Shown here in pieces: positions 22,291-37,200 of a stretch of 64,000 bases of DNA; the stretch's first letter is position 1; every line of letters begins with the position of its first letter. Made by a program: the position numbers and the translations under genes. Below the pieces are notes generated by a model, which saw only the letters and a list, made by a program, of their open reading frames with translations, did no database searches and was not told the DNA's origin. Location of the stretch: NCBI GenBank assembly GCA_007922305.1, contig ML677460.1, positions 1-64,000 on the forward strand, in the 5' to 3' direction. This DNA comes from Dermatemys mawii. Lineage: Eukaryota > Chordata > Testudines > Dermatemydidae.

Positions 22291-25200
22291 CTGAAATGGA
22301 ATGGAGAGAACGATCAATGGGGGGAAAACCCCCTTTCATCCCACTTCAGGGATCAGTTAGTCAGCTCCCCAGGTTAGGGCAGAGTCCTGTAACACTCCAC
22401 CCCTCGCAGTGCAGCCACCATAGAAAGTCCTGGACAGTAGACCCAGCCTCTACCACTTCAAATCATAATGGCTGTATTTTAAAGAATCCTTACTGATGGT
22501 TTGTTCCTGCAACATCCCAATGTGTAGAAAGAATAGTAAATATGGCAGGCGACCAGCTCAGGCGTGCAGGAGTGAAATCAGGGAGGCCAAATCACACTTG
22601 GAGTTGCAGCTAGCAAGGGATGTTAAGTGTAACAAGAAGGGTTTATTCAGGTATGTTAGCAACAAGAAGAAAGTCAAGGAAAGTGTGGGCCCCTTACTGA
22701 ATGAGGGAGGCAACCTAGTGACAGAGGATGTGGAAAAAGCAAATGTACTCAATGCTTTTTTTGCCTCTGTCTTCATGAACAAGGTCAGCTCCCAGACTAC
22801 TGCACTGGGCAGCACAGCATGGGGAGGAGGTGACCAGCCCTCTGTGGAGAAAAGTGGTTCAGGACTATATAGAAAAGCTGGACGAGCACAAGTCCATGGG
22901 GCTGGATGTGCTGCATCCCAGGGTGCTAAAGGGGTTGGCGGATGTGATTGCGGAGCCATTGCCATTATCTTTGAAAACTCATGGTGATCGGGGGAGGTCC
23001 CGGATGACTGGAAAAAGGCTAATGTAGTGCCCATCTTTAAAAAAGGGAAGAAGAAGAATCCAGGGAATTACAGGCCAGTCAGCCTCACCTCAGTCCCTGG
23101 AAAAATCATGGAGCAGGTCCTCAAGGAATCCATTCTGAAGCACTTAGAGGAGAGGAAAGTGATCAGGAACAGTCAGCATGGGTTCATGCCTGACTAACCT
23201 AATTGCCTTCTACGATGAGATAAGTGGCTCTGTGGATATGGGGAAAGCAGTGGATGTGTTATTCCTTGAATTTAGCAAAGCTTTTGAAACGGTCTCCCAC
23301 GGTATTCTTGCCAGCAAATTAAAGAAGTATGGGCTGGATGAATGGACCATAAGGTGGATAGAAAGCTGGCTGGATCTTCGGGCTCAACGGGTCGTGATCA
23401 ATGGCTCCCTGTCTAGCTGGCAGTCGATAACAAGCGAAATGCCCCAAGGGTCGGTCTTGGGCCCATTTTATTCAATATCTTTATCAATGATCTGGAGGAC
23501 GGCAGGGACTGCACCCTCAGCAAGTCTGCAGATGACACTAAACTGGGAGGAGTGGTAGATATGCTGGAGGGGAGGGATAGAATACAGAGGGACCTAGATA
23601 AAGTAGAGGATTAGGCCAATAGAAATTTGATGAGGTTCAACAAGGACAAGTGCAGAGTCCTGCACTTAGGACAGAAGAATCCCATGCACTGCTACAGACT
23701 AGGGACCGAATGGCCAGGCAGCAGTTCTGCAGAAAAGGACGTAGGGATTACAGTGGACGAGAAGCTGGATATGAGTCAACAGTGTGCCCTCGTTGCCAAG
23801 AAGGCTAACAGCATTTTGGGTTGTATGAGTAGGGGCATTGCCAATAGATTGAGGGACGTGATTGTTCCCCTCTATTCCACATTGGTGGGGCCTCATCTGG
23901 AGTAGTGTGTCCAGTTTTGGGGCCCACACTACAAGAAGAATGTGGACAAATTGGAAAGAGCCCAGAGGAGGGCAACAAAAATGATTAGGAGCCTGGAGCA
24001 CATGACTTATGAGGAGAGGCTGAGGGAACTGGGATTGTTTAGTTTACAGAAGAGAAGACTGAGGGGAGATTTGATAGCTGCTTTCAACTACTGGAAAGAG
24101 GGTTCCAAAGAGGATGGATCTAGACTATTCTCAGCAGATGACAAAACAAGGAGTAATGGTCTCAAGTTGCAGTGGGGAAGGTTTAGGTTGGATATTAGGA
24201 AAAACTCTTTCGCTAAGAGGGTGGTGAAGCACTGGAATGGGTTACCTAGGGAGGTGGTAGAATCTCCTTCCTTAGAAGTTTTTAAGGTCAGGCTTGACAA
24301 AGCCCTGGCTGGGATGATTTAGTTGGAGTTGGTCCTGCTTTGAGCAGGGGCTTGGACTAGATGATCTCCTGAGGTCCCTTCCAACCCTGATATTCTATGA
24401 TGATAAATATTTAGCACTTAAAATAGAAGATTTTTATAACATTAATCAATCTTCATTAACATAACTATGGGAGAGCGTGGATGTCAGTATCGTCCCTAAA
24501 CAGGAAAGGGGAAAGACTTGCTGAAGATCACACAGTGAGTCAGTGCAAGAGCCAGGAATAAACCCCAGGAATCCTGACTTCCAGCCCCTCCTCCTCTAAC
24601 CCACTAACCCCAACTCCCCTTCCAGAGACAGAACCCAGACCTCCTGCTCTAACCTACGAGACCCCACTCCACTTCTAGGGCTAAGGATAGAACCAAGGAG
24701 TCCTGGCTCCCAGCCCCTAACCCCCCCTTGACCATGCTGACTTTCATGACTAATGGCACACAGTCCCACTGGGAGAGAGTGGTGACAAACTGGAGACTGA
24801 CCTCTGGATTTTCCTGCCATGAATGGAGTTACAGACACAATGTGCGTTTTCTGATGGGGCAGAAAATGAAGAGGGGACTACAGAGATATTTTAATACTGT
24901 TCTTGGTTTATATGAACCTGTTAAACCCAGAGTTCTCTATACACTTTCGGTTTCACTAATCAGCTTCTTCTGTTGTCTGAAAGATCCACATAATAATATA
25001 GCAAAAAGTAAAAAATTTCTAAGGGTATATCTGTACTACCCACCGAATCAGCAGGCAGCCATCGATCCAGCAGGCGTTAATTTATTGCATCTAGTCTAGA
25101 TGCGATCAATCGAGCCCCAAGCGCTCTCCCGTCAACTTCTGTTCACCTCGAGAGGGGCAAGTGGAGTAGATGGGGGAGCAGCAGCAGTTGACTCACCGCA

Positions 25201-28200
25201 GTGAAGACACTGCAGTGAGTAGACCTAAGTACGTCGACTTAGAACGTCGACTTATGTAACCTAGACCAATTCACACACACACGCACCCCCCAGTGCAGAC
25301 CAGGGCTAAGAGAATAAGGAAACCTCATTTATGACACACAAATTGGCAGAGGATGTGGTAGCAGGATTATGATGTGAAACCATCTATTGATGAGATTTCC
25401 AGTGCAGGCTGCTCTTTTGGAAATTGTTTGCACTTTCAAATGCTGCATTTTTCCACATCCCAATTAACCAAGGAAAGTTATGGCTGGAAGGCAGCTCCCT
25501 ATGTAATAAATTCTTTCTCAACTTCCTTGTGCTAGGGCCATAGGAGACTCTCCCCCATGATGCAAGGCTCTAACCTGCCTCCTTGCTCCATGCCAAGGCC
25601 ACACCCTGTCTTCCAGCAACACTGAGCACAGAAACAAGCAGCTCCCAAAATTAAACATCTATTCCTGGCCACATGGGCAAGAATGAAGGGCTCCCAGAGC
25701 TGTGTTTCTGAGAACCTGCTGAAGTTGAGAACAGGCTGGAAGCTGAAGCAAGACAAATTCTGACTGCAAATAAGGGGCAGGTTTGAACTTCCCTTGGGAG
25801 GTGGTAAATTCTTCATCCCTTGGAGACTTCACATCTGGAATGGGCATCTCTTTCTGAAGGATCAGCTCTAATTTGCCTACAGACTACCAGGTTGGTCCCT
25901 GGTCTGATTCCCTGCCCTGAGCTATGGAGGAGCTCAGACTGCTCTCTTCCAGCCTTAGTCTCATTGTTAATCTTCTCCTTTCAGAGCCACTGTATTGCTG
26001 AGATGTATCCAACAGACCCAGAGGCAGCAAACTGGAGAGCAAGACATGAGCCCCAGGCACTGTGGGCCCCAACTCTAGCACAAGAACTTGACTGCAGAGG
26101 ACAGAGCCAAAGGGGACAGGGCCTCACGGACCCTGAGGAAACTCCAGTTTCAGCCTAGAAATCGGAATGAGAATTTGTCAGGGGTTGAGTGTAATGGATT
26201 CCCCCTCGCCTACTAGGAAAACAGACAAACACACAAACTCCTTACCCCAGGAAACAGAGAGCGGCTCTAACAGGCTTTCATGCTCCACGCGACATGAATA
26301 ATGGGCCTTGATCTTGGGATCAATCTCCATTGTCACCCAGGTCTGGTAGGTCCCGTCCCCACTGGGTAGGATGCCTTCAGAGTAGGTCTCCTGCTGTCTG
26401 CTCTCCCCATTTCTCAGCCAGGTCACGGCGATGTCCCAGGGGTAGAACCCACTGACCTTACAGGAGAGGATGGTGAGGCCATCAGGAGATGACCTGTCGC
26501 TCACTCTAGCTGTTGGGCGCTCTGGGAAAAAGAAGAAACTGAAGTTAGTTATTTTCAAGCTCTAATCCAGGCAGCCTTTGCTGGAGCTTTGCAACATGAA
26601 ATTCTGAGAGCCCAGCAGTGGGAGAGGAGGCGAGTCCATGAGCCAGAATCCCTCTGATGAGAGAGAACCACCTTGTTAGAGGATTCCTTTGCTAAAGTCA
26701 CATTATCAACAATGGTGAATCCTGAATCCAGGTCCCTGACCTGGCCTCTGCTCCCAACCACAGTGACACCAGTACCTTGATGGGATTCACTAAGCTCCAG
26801 ATACAAGTGTCAATCATTTGCTAGGTTTGTGCCCATCTCCTCTCAGTCCCTGGATTTGAAAGAGAAGAATCTTGCCCTGGCCAGGGAGCAAAAAATGGAT
26901 CAACTGACCAATTAGAGATGGAAAGCGCGCATTAAACAAAAAGTGACACAAAGTGCTAAACTACCTCTCAAACTCGCTAATATTAATTGGCTAATTTCTT
27001 GTAGGTTGTTACCAAATCTATTTACCCCAATATTATGGATTTCAAAAGGATTTACCCTTATGCTGAGAAAACAGTTTCCCAGCCACCTGACAGTGACATA
27101 CACATTACACAGCTGTGAATGGCTTTTTCTTGATGCCATTTGTAAAGATGGCAAAGAACAAGACAATGTTCTGCTGAGGTTTGTGAGAGAAATAAGCAAC
27201 TAGTATAATGTTGCAAAAAACTGGGAACAAATTTAAAGTAACCTTGAACAGCAAGTGTAAACTGTGTGGGAAGGGAAAGATCAAGGTGTGTAATGATGCT
27301 AACTAATTTGGGAAATTTGTGTCCATGGTAACAAACAAGGTACATACACGGCTAATAGTGAATTAACATTTTGAAGCAGACTATGCTGCAACTTTTCTTC
27401 TGAGTTGGAGTGGTAAAGCATTTAACTTCTTCCCTTCTATGTTTGTGTTGATTAATTTTTAACTAAAACCCTTCAGTAATAAATTTGACCCTGTGATAAT
27501 CTGATGTCTTATTGATAAAAGAATCAAGTAACACACATGAAAGTGTTGCAGCAAAGGTAGGTCTTGAGGGGGAAAACTTTAAGGACAGGAGGAGCTGCCT
27601 TCTAGGTTAGTATGGGGAGGGCAATTCCACATATAGGGGATGGCATGTAAGGAAGAACATAGATGACTACAGGAGACATTTGGACAAAGAGGTAACAAGA
27701 AGAAAGCTACCGTCATTGCTGGACCACAGGGGCTGGGGATAATCCAACAAATATGATGGTGCAGACAGTGAATGAGGAAGAATTGAATGGTGAAAGAAGC
27801 TGTCTACAGCAGTGGTGGCACTTCCATAATTAAGCAGAGTGCTCTAAAATGCACCCACACAGGGAGATTACCTTGATAACTGGTGTGTCACACCAGAGGA
27901 AGAGGTAGAATTTGTGCTGAAAATCTGGGTTCATTTGGACAGTTTCTCTACAGGGAAACTGCTTTTAACATTTTCAATTTCTTGTCTTTTTTCCCAGCAG
28001 AGCTGGAGGTGGGGGAGGGGCTGTTTCCCCACCTGTCCCTGTGCAAGGTTTGCTGAATGGCCCCCTATCCCCCTGCTCCATTTTGGAACTGGGCCTGGGG
28101 AATGGAGATGTAACCAGTAGTGACCCCCTGGGTGGGGCTTGTCCCCCTGCTTTACCTTTCCTCTGCAAAGTCTCCTTCCCGTGCTCTAGAGCACTCTTTA

Positions 28201-31200
28201 GCCAGGGAATACATTCCTCTTCCAGGTAGTGTTTCCACCGTTTGTTGTCAAATACTTCAGCATCCCATCTCCTCTTGGTGATCTGAGCCCCAATATCTGC
28301 TGCTACCCACGTCATGGTCTCCTTATCGAAGGTAAGAAAGTCTCGGTCATTATACGAATCCTGGTAAAAACCCTGAGTGGTGTTGTCTTCCCGGAGATCA
28401 CAGCCAAGTATCATCTGAATAATGTGAAACCCTGAAACACAGTTGAGGGTGTGACATTGCACTCTGGTATATTTTATAAAATTATATAATGACTATGAAT
28501 ACACTGTAACTGGAATATGCTTAATGAAAAAGGTCTCTTGTAAGGTATTATTACGAAGCTTATAATCTACTGAATGTGTTTATCCTATTTGTATAAGTGT
28601 ATCGTTCTTGTATCTGAAACTAGAAATGTAACTCTGAGAGCCTATTGTAATTATGCAAAGTGTGGGCCCTTAATGGTGGTCTGGAATCTTGATGGCTCCC
28701 ATTAACCAGGACAATTGACTGTAGATGGCTCTGTTTACTTGCAAATCTTCCTGTATGCTTGTGAGCTGGCAAGTGGGTAATGAAGTCTTACAGTTCAGTG
28801 ACATGTGATCATGTCATCTGAACTGGAATCCATCTTTAACCTGGTGCTTTTCCATTTAGAAGGAGCAGTGGGAACCCAGAGAGGGACAAAGGATACTCGC
28901 CCAATGCAAAAGATATATAAGGGGTGGAACAGAACAAAGGAGGCTGCCATCATGAGAAATCCCCTAGCTACCACCTGAGCTGGAACAAGGACTGAACCAG
29001 GGGAAAGGATGGTGCCAAGACTAAGAAGATGTGCAGTCTGTGATAGGAACTTATTGAAACATCTCTGAGTGAGATTTTATCTGTATTCAGTGTTGTTACT
29101 TATTAGGCTTAGAATTGCATGTTTTGTTTTATTTTATTTATTTGGTAATTCACTTTGTTCTGTCTGCTACTACTTGGAACCACTTAAACTCTACTTTCTG
29201 TACTTAATAAAATCATTTCTTGCTCATTTATTAACCTGGAGTACATGTTAGTACTGGGGGGGAGGGGAGAGGAGGGACAGCTGTGTATATCTCTCTATCA
29301 ATCAGTGTTATAGAGGGCGAACAATGTATGAGTTTGCCCTTTTATAAGCTTTATACAGAGTAAAAATGTTTTATTCAGGGTTTGTACCCCACTGGGAGTT
29401 GAGCATCTGAGTGCTAAAGGCAGGAACACTTCCTAACCTGTTTCCAGGCAAGCCTACATCTGGTAGGGGATGTGGCATAAACCTGGGTCTGGGTTTGGAG
29501 CAGGCTAGCAGGTCTGGCTCAAACCAGGCAGGGTTCTGGCGTCCTAAGCTGGAAAAGGCAGGCAAGCAGGGGCAGGAATAGTCTTGGCACATCAGTTGGC
29601 AGATCCTAAGGAGTTTTCTGTGATCCCAACCCATCATAGAGGGGCAGCAGCAGCGTCTCTGAAAATCTCACCAAGAGTCCACTGCAGTAGCCCAGTGGGT
29701 CACCCCCTTGTTACTGGGCCCTCCCTCCTCTGAGAAATGGGGTTCCCACTTATGCCATTGGGTCCTACACCCTCCCAGACCCTTTCAGGAGGGACCCCAA
29801 ACCTGCAGGGGGCTCTCCATCTGTTGGGTCTTGTACTCTAAAGACCCCCCCCCCCCACTGCAGAGAGCTCACACCTTTCAAGGTGCACCTCACTGCTGCT
29901 TGTTCTTGTATGTTCCCTGCAGAGGGTGCAGGGCAGCACAACCCCTAAGGGAGGTTCCAGCTCTCTAAGGATCCCCCCAGTTCTGGTAGTCAGGGTCATT
30001 CTGGAGATGAACAGGAGTGCAGGGTGTCAATACCCTGCTCTCTTCTGCCCTGGTTGTGTTAATTTTACAGGGTCCTCAGGGTCCCTTGCCCCCCGCCTCC
30101 ATTCACAGTGCCCCCATGTCTCTGTGGGGAGGGGGTACAGGTCTGTCCCCCACACTAACCTCTGCTCTGGTTTAATGACCTCACAGGATCCCCAGGGTCA
30201 CTCTGTTTCCCTGCCCCATCTTCTCCATGCCCCCAACTCAATCTAGGAACAGCAGAGAACCAATTTCAGATGTTTGGCCTCTTTTTAACATGGCCACTGT
30301 CTCAAGAGGATTCTCTTGAAAGATCAAGCCATTGACGGCCCTTAGTTCAGCTGACAGCCATTTTCCTACAGCCAGGTTACTCTTCACAACAATGGCCACC
30401 ATCTTGCACACACCCAAGAGCAGACTCAGTTAACACAGCCACCCCTGGGCAGACAGGAAGCAGAGAGGGAGACTGGGGGGCGGGAGGGATGTGGGACAGG
30501 AAGGAGAATTTAAGGGAGAGGGAGGGAGACTGTGGTGAACAGAGAACACTGTGGGGATCATGAAGACTGAAATGTGTGGGGAATAGGTCAGACCCCATCT
30601 TGGCAAACAGGGCAGAATGTGGGGGCACAAAATAATCCACACAGGGTCCCAAATATTTTCACCATTCCCCTGCCCTGCATTAGATACATGGAGGTATATG
30701 CCACATTTTCAGCAATGACTATTGATTTTGGGTACCCAACTGAGACCCTTTAAAGGGACCTCATCAGAAAGTGGGAGCACCTGGCCTCTGACACCCAAAA
30801 ATCACTGATCACTTTTCAAAAAATGAAAGTCAAGGCATTAAAATACAATTTGCTGTCGCAGCCACAAGTGAGAGCCAAGCCCCTAAGCTGTGTCCCTGAA
30901 CTATGCCACAGGTTTGGACAAAACCAGTTACTAACCTTCCTAGAAGGGCTGTTCTTAGAGATGTGTTGCACATGTCCATTGCCCTGCACACAGTCACCAG
31001 AAATTTTTTCCACAGTGCTACCGCTCAGACTGGCTCTAGCACTCTGTAGTGCAGCACTTTCATGTCACAGCGTGAGAGGACCTGTTGAACCCGCACTTTC
31101 TCAGTTCCTTCTTGCTGGCATTTCCAAGGGAGGGGTAGGATGGTGACTCGTGGAATGGACACATGCAACATATCTTAAAGAACAACAGCTACAGAAAGGT

Positions 31201-34200
31201 TAGTAACCATTTTTTTCTTCAACTGCTTGCACACGTCCATTCCACGTTCCGTGACGCCTATGCAGTACCGTAAGAGGTGGGCTCAGAGTTCATGGACACG
31301 TGGATTACAACCCTGCCCAACCAAACCCACCGTCATCTTGCTGAGTGACAGTGTAGTTGGAAGAAAAAGTATGTACTGATGCCCAGGTCGCTGCTGTGCA
31401 AATGTCCTGGATCAGGCCTGGGCCATGAACACCACTGAGGAAGCTTGTGCTCTCACAGAACAGGCCATCAGGAAGGCAGGTGGTTAGATACCTGCCTGCT
31501 CATACCACATGTGAGTGTACAATGTGATCCAGGATGAAATTCTGAGCTGAAATGGGTAGGGCTTTCATCCCATCGGCTACTGCCATAAAGAGCTGCATGG
31601 ATTTATGGATCAACTTTCTATATAATCCTTTCTATATAGGACACTAGGAGGTTCTGCCTAACATCCAGAGTATGGAAATATTATTCCTCCCTGTTCTTAT
31701 GCAGCTTCAGGAAGAAAACGGGCAGAAAAATAGTCTGATTACTATGAACTGCAAGACTGCCTTTGGGAGGAACACAGGGTGGCATGATGTTGTACCTCAT
31801 CCTTAAAGAGCACGGTATACGGTGGTTTTGACATAAAAATTCTAATCTCCAAGACCCTTCTGACTGAGGTAATTGCTATCAGGAATGGTACAACAGAGGC
31901 CACACTGCCAGTGGATCAAAGGGAGGCCTGTGAGCTCTGACATGACCAGGTTTATGTCCCCGCAAGGGGATGGGATCCCGGATTTCCAGGTATAGCCTTT
32001 CAAAGCCCTTGAGGAAGTGAATGGACATTTCATGTGAAAAAAACTGACCGACCACCCAGCAGAGGTAGAATGCTGAGATCGCTGCTAGGTTACTGCAACA
32101 GATTAAATCGATAGATCTTGCTGTTTCCAGACTGTTCTAGAGGATCTGCATCATCTGAGAGATGACTCAGTGGGTGAGAAGCAGGGAAGTTGGAACAGGG
32201 GGACCAAGGGGCCATGGCCCTGCCACTTTAGCAGCAAGTGAGAGCGGGGGGGGGGGGGGGGGCCGGCCTGAGGAGAAGAAGTGGAGCAGGGAAAGTGTCA
32301 GGGGAAGAAGTGGAGTGACATTTTCAGCACCGGTGCCCCCCAACTCATAGGGAGGTTTTGGCACCCCAGTGAGAGGCATTGCTGGGTAAGACCAAATGGG
32401 GAAATGCTTCCACTTGGCGAGGTAAGTAGCTCTGGTAAATGGTTTCCTATTGCCTAGCAAGACCTGATCCAAACAGGGCAGTTCTGCAGGTTTAACCATG
32501 GAGCTGTCTGGCAAATGGAGTATTTGGCAGCAGGCCTGGGAAGTGGGCAGGCTGTTGGAGCTTGAAATGCTTCCTCCAAGGCACCAGGCATGGAGATTCA
32601 AGAACTTGAGGATGCCTCTGGAGTCCTTCAGGCTGTGAAGTTTGGAATTCCTTTGCTCTGAGAAGAGCAAAGTCCCTTCAGACAGAAGGTCTTGAAGAGA
32701 CAGCTGGACCCTTGTCTGTAGGCCAGAGGACTGAAGCCAGGAGCCCCTTTGCACGACCACTGCTGATGGCACAGCCCCGGCCACCAGCATCTGCAGTGTC
32801 AAGGGTGGCTTGTAGGGAAGCCCTGGCCACCATCTTCCCTTCTCCCACCAGAGCAACAATCTCCTGCCTGGACTCTTGGGGCAGCGAGTCTTTACATTTC
32901 AACATGGAATGAAAGTCAAGTCTGCCCAGCAGGGCCTGTTGGCTGGAGCCATGGAGCTGGAGTCCATTGGCAGAATACATTCTCCTACCAAAATGGTCTT
33001 GATTTTTCGAGTCTTTTGACTTGGGGGTTGACCCTGACAACCCTGGACTTTCCCTCTCATTGGCTGCTGAGGCCACCAAGGATCCAGGAGGGGGATGGGA
33101 ACATACGTACTCCTACCTTTGGTGGAGACATAGTACTTCCTATCTGCCTGCCTTGATGTGGGGAGCACTGAGGAAGGGGGCTGCCACAGGGTTCTAAATG
33201 GACCCATGATGGCTCATTGAGAGGCAGAGCTACCTTCAATGGGGCTGGGCCACTGAAGCCCAGATGCTGACCAGGCTGTTTAGCTATCTCTACTTCCAGC
33301 CTTAAGTTCAAGGCCACCTTCTTCCATAACTCCTGGTGAGCCTGGTAGTGTCCTGGAGCAGGGAAACATCCATCCCAGTCTCTTCTGGGGAGGAGGAGGC
33401 AGCCTACACCAGCATGGAACCTTCTTCCTCCACCAACAGGATCCCATAGATCCAGGTTCTGAGAGTTGAGACCTGGCTCAATATTGTAGTGGGGATCAGC
33501 TGCTGTTCAGTGTGGCAAAGGAATCCTTCTCTCAGTCACCACCGTGTAGGAGAACTGAGACAGCGGGACAGGCAGCAGAAGAAAAGCCATAGGGTTCCAA
33601 AAAGGCCATTGTATCTGCACGGGCCATTGCCCACTGGGACAGGCGATAGGAGGAACCCCCACCCAGGATCCACCATTGCATAGGACTGATATGTGAGGTA
33701 CTGGTCCCAGTCCCTCAGCTGGGTGCAAGATTCAAACTCCAACTTGGCTGATGAGTCATCTTGTGGGGATGAGGGGTGTGTGGAACCTGTCGGCTCCAAG
33801 GGTTGGTGCTGAGGATCCAGGGATTGGCACCGAGATGGGGAACCTGCTTCGACATAAGCAGAGAGCAAGGGGCCTGGTACCAAACAGAAGCTTGGGGCAA
33901 CATGCTCCCTCCTGCTTCCCCGCGATGTTGGCACCAACTGTTGTACTGCCAGCAATGATGGTAGCGAACATGCCAGCAAGTCTCTGGCCACCACAAATGC
34001 CTCCGGGATGGATGGTACCACAAGCCTGCTGGTGCCGCTCTCTGGTTTCAGCGGTTGGTCGGGTACTGGACTCAACAGAGCCTGTAAATAGGGCAGAGTC
34101 AACGTTATCACCTGCAGAGCAGGGGCAGAAGAGTGGCCAGACACAGGTCGCACTCACCCTGCATGCCCCATGCTTGTCCATTCTAAGAGATGGGGAACCT

Positions 34201-37200
34201 CTCACACAGCTACTGCTTGTGTTTCTTTCTTGGCCCTGGGCATGGGGAACAGTGCCGAGAGTCCCATATGGACTCTGCAGCAGCTCTCTGTACCAACACT
34301 GAGGTACATGGTGTGAAGTTTGACTGGCCTGACTCTGAAGACGGTTTGAGCACTGCTTCCAGCAGGAGGGACTTCTGTGATGTTGCACTCCATATGTTTT
34401 ATGGAAATATGCTTATGAATGTGAATATGATGTAACTGGAATATGCTTTATGCAAAAGGCCCTTTATGCAAAAGGTGTTATTAGAAAGCTTATAATCTAC
34501 TAAGTGTGTTCATCCTATTTGTTTGCATGTATTATTTCTCAAGAACTACTGCCATATATGCCTGCTCTCTCACATCTACAAGCTCTTTACAAAGGTGATA
34601 ACGAACCGACTCTCACAGAGTCTGGATGAACAACAGCCGAGAGAGCAGGCAGAATTCCACAGGAATTTCAGCATGATTGACCATATATTTACCCTCAGCC
34701 AGCTCCTAGAAAGAGCAAGGGAATACAAACTCCCGCTGTGCATTGCTTTCATCAACTAAGAAAAGGCCTTAAATAGCATCAAGTTCAAGGCAATATTAAA
34801 AGCACTCGCAGAGCAGGGCATTAACACTCAGTACATCAGTTTGTTGAAGGAAGTGAATACTGGATTCACAACAGACATTACTCTACTCAAAACTCCCCTC
34901 TGCATCCCAAACGACTAAGGCATGAAGCAAGGAGATACGATTTCACCAAAACTATTCACCGCCTGCCTTGAAATGGTCATGAATAAAATCAATTGGAGGA
35001 GTGGTGTCAATATAAATAGAGAATGATTATCTCACCTCAGATTTGCAGAGGACATTGTAAATTGCAGAAAGCACCAACCAACTGCAGAGCATGCTACGAA
35101 GACTTGACAAGGAAAGCAGTCAGGTTGGCCTGAAAGTGAACCATTGCAAAATGAAATATATATGATCAGACATCCTACAAAAAGCCTGAATAATGGTAGC
35201 AGGAGAAGAAATTGAAGAAGTGGAACAGTACGTATATTTGGCCAATATGTATCAAGACCTGAATGGAGAACCCTCGCAAAGGATTCAAGCAGTATGCTGT
35301 GCGTTCAGTTCCATCAAGGATGTCCTCAAAAGAAAGATCGATAAGACTACACATGCAAAGTTATGAATTTTGGTTCTATACTGTCTGTATCTCAAACTTG
35401 TGCTCTGCTTCTGGGTAGTATTCCAGACAACTTGGTTTTGTCCCCGCCTAACCTGCTTGATGGTCCATTGAGGACCATTAGCTACACAATAGACCCATTG
35501 AGAGCTTGGAAAGCTCCAATCCAAATGAGAAGTCTAGCAGAGGACATGCAAAGTAGCCTGTGGGTATTGGCTGCCATCTGAAAATCCTAAGTCATGCATG
35601 GTCATATGATTTGCCCATGTGACTCCAAAACTCCATTGTGCTGGACTTTTCACTGCAGGAACAAAGAGGTTCGTGTACCTGGGAAAGACTATAAAAAGCT
35701 GCTGCAGTTCCTCCATCTTGTCTTCAGTCATCATTCTTACTCTGGAAGAACTTTTGCTACACACAGAAGCTTTCAACAAAGGACTGAAGGACCCATCCCT
35801 GCTGTGGATGTTTATGTTCCAGAGACTTGATTTGAACCTGCAGTTTTTCTACCACTGATGCAAGCATGAACCAAGAAGTTTGCCATTACTGCATATAATT
35901 GACTTAATTTAACCATTCCTAACTCTCGCTTATATCTTTTCCTTTTATGAATAAACCTTTAGATTTTAGATTCTAAAGGATTGGCAACAGCGTGATTTGT
36001 GGGTAAGATCTGATTTGTATATTGACCTGGGTCTGCGGGCTGATTCTTTGGAATTGGGAGAACCGTTTTCTTTTATTGGGGTATTGGTTTTCATAACCAT
36101 TTATCCCCAGAACAAGTGGCTGCTGGTGGTGATACTGGGAAACTGGAGTCTCTTAGGGAATTGCTTGTGTGACTTCTGGCTAGCCAGTGGGGTGCAACCA
36201 AAGTCTATTCTGTTTGGCTGGTTTGGTTTGCCTTAGAGGTGGAGAAACCTCAGCTTAGGGCTGTAGCTGCCCTGTTTGAAGCAATTTGTCTTGACTTGAC
36301 ACTCTCAGTTGGGTCCCATCAGGAACAGCACCATCACACAGGTGTACAGGAAAAGCCCCAGGAACTTTTGAATTTCATTTCCTGTTTGGCCAACGTGGGG
36401 AACTCAGCAGCACAGGTGACCACGCAGTCCCAGAATTGCAAAAGAGCTCCAGCATGGACCGAATGGGAGACACTGGATCTGATCGCTGTATGGGGAGAAA
36501 AATCTGTGCAGGCTGAACTCTGTTCAAAAAAGTGAAATGCCAATATATATGCCAAAATCGCCCAGGGCATGTTGGACAGAGGCTACACCAGGAATACACA
36601 GCAGTGCCGCATGAATATTAAGGAGCTCAGGCAAGTCTACCAAAAAACTAAGGAGGCAAGCGGTCACTCCGGGTCAGAGCCCCAGACATGCCACTACTAA
36701 GATAAACTGCATGCAATTCTAGAGGAGGACCCTACCATTACCCCACCACTGTCCATGGACACCCACAAGGGAGGAGTCTCATGTAACAGGGAGGAGGATT
36801 TTGTGGAGGAGGAGGAGGAGGAGAAGGAGAAGGAGGAGGCGAGTGCACAGCAGGCAATCAGAGAATCTGTTCTCCCTGGCAGCCAGGAACTTCTCATCAT
36901 CCTGGAGCCTATATCCTCCCAATGCAGGCTCCCGGACCACGAAGCCACAGAAGGCATCTCTGGTGACTGCACTTTTGTAAATATAATATAGGGTTTAAAA
37001 GCAATTGTGTTTAATTATTCATTTGCCCTGAAGACTTGGGATGCATTCGTGTCCAGTACAGCTACTGGAAAAGTCTGTTAACATGTCTGGGGATGGAGCG
37101 GGAATCCTCCATTGACATCTCCATGAAGCTCTCCTGGAGGTACTCCGAAAGCCTTTGCAGAAGGTTTCTGGGGAGGGCTGCCTTATTCTGTCCTCCATAG

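Noticed and set aside
30377..30652. Minus-strand frame [17 protein letters not shown]...
   Set aside because: It is short, has no motif and lies in intronic repeat-like DNA.
36805..36845. Glu-rich acidic stretch as a possible nuclear protein
   Set aside because: It is a GAG/GGA microsatellite within a Harbinger-like copy that already has an upstream stop.
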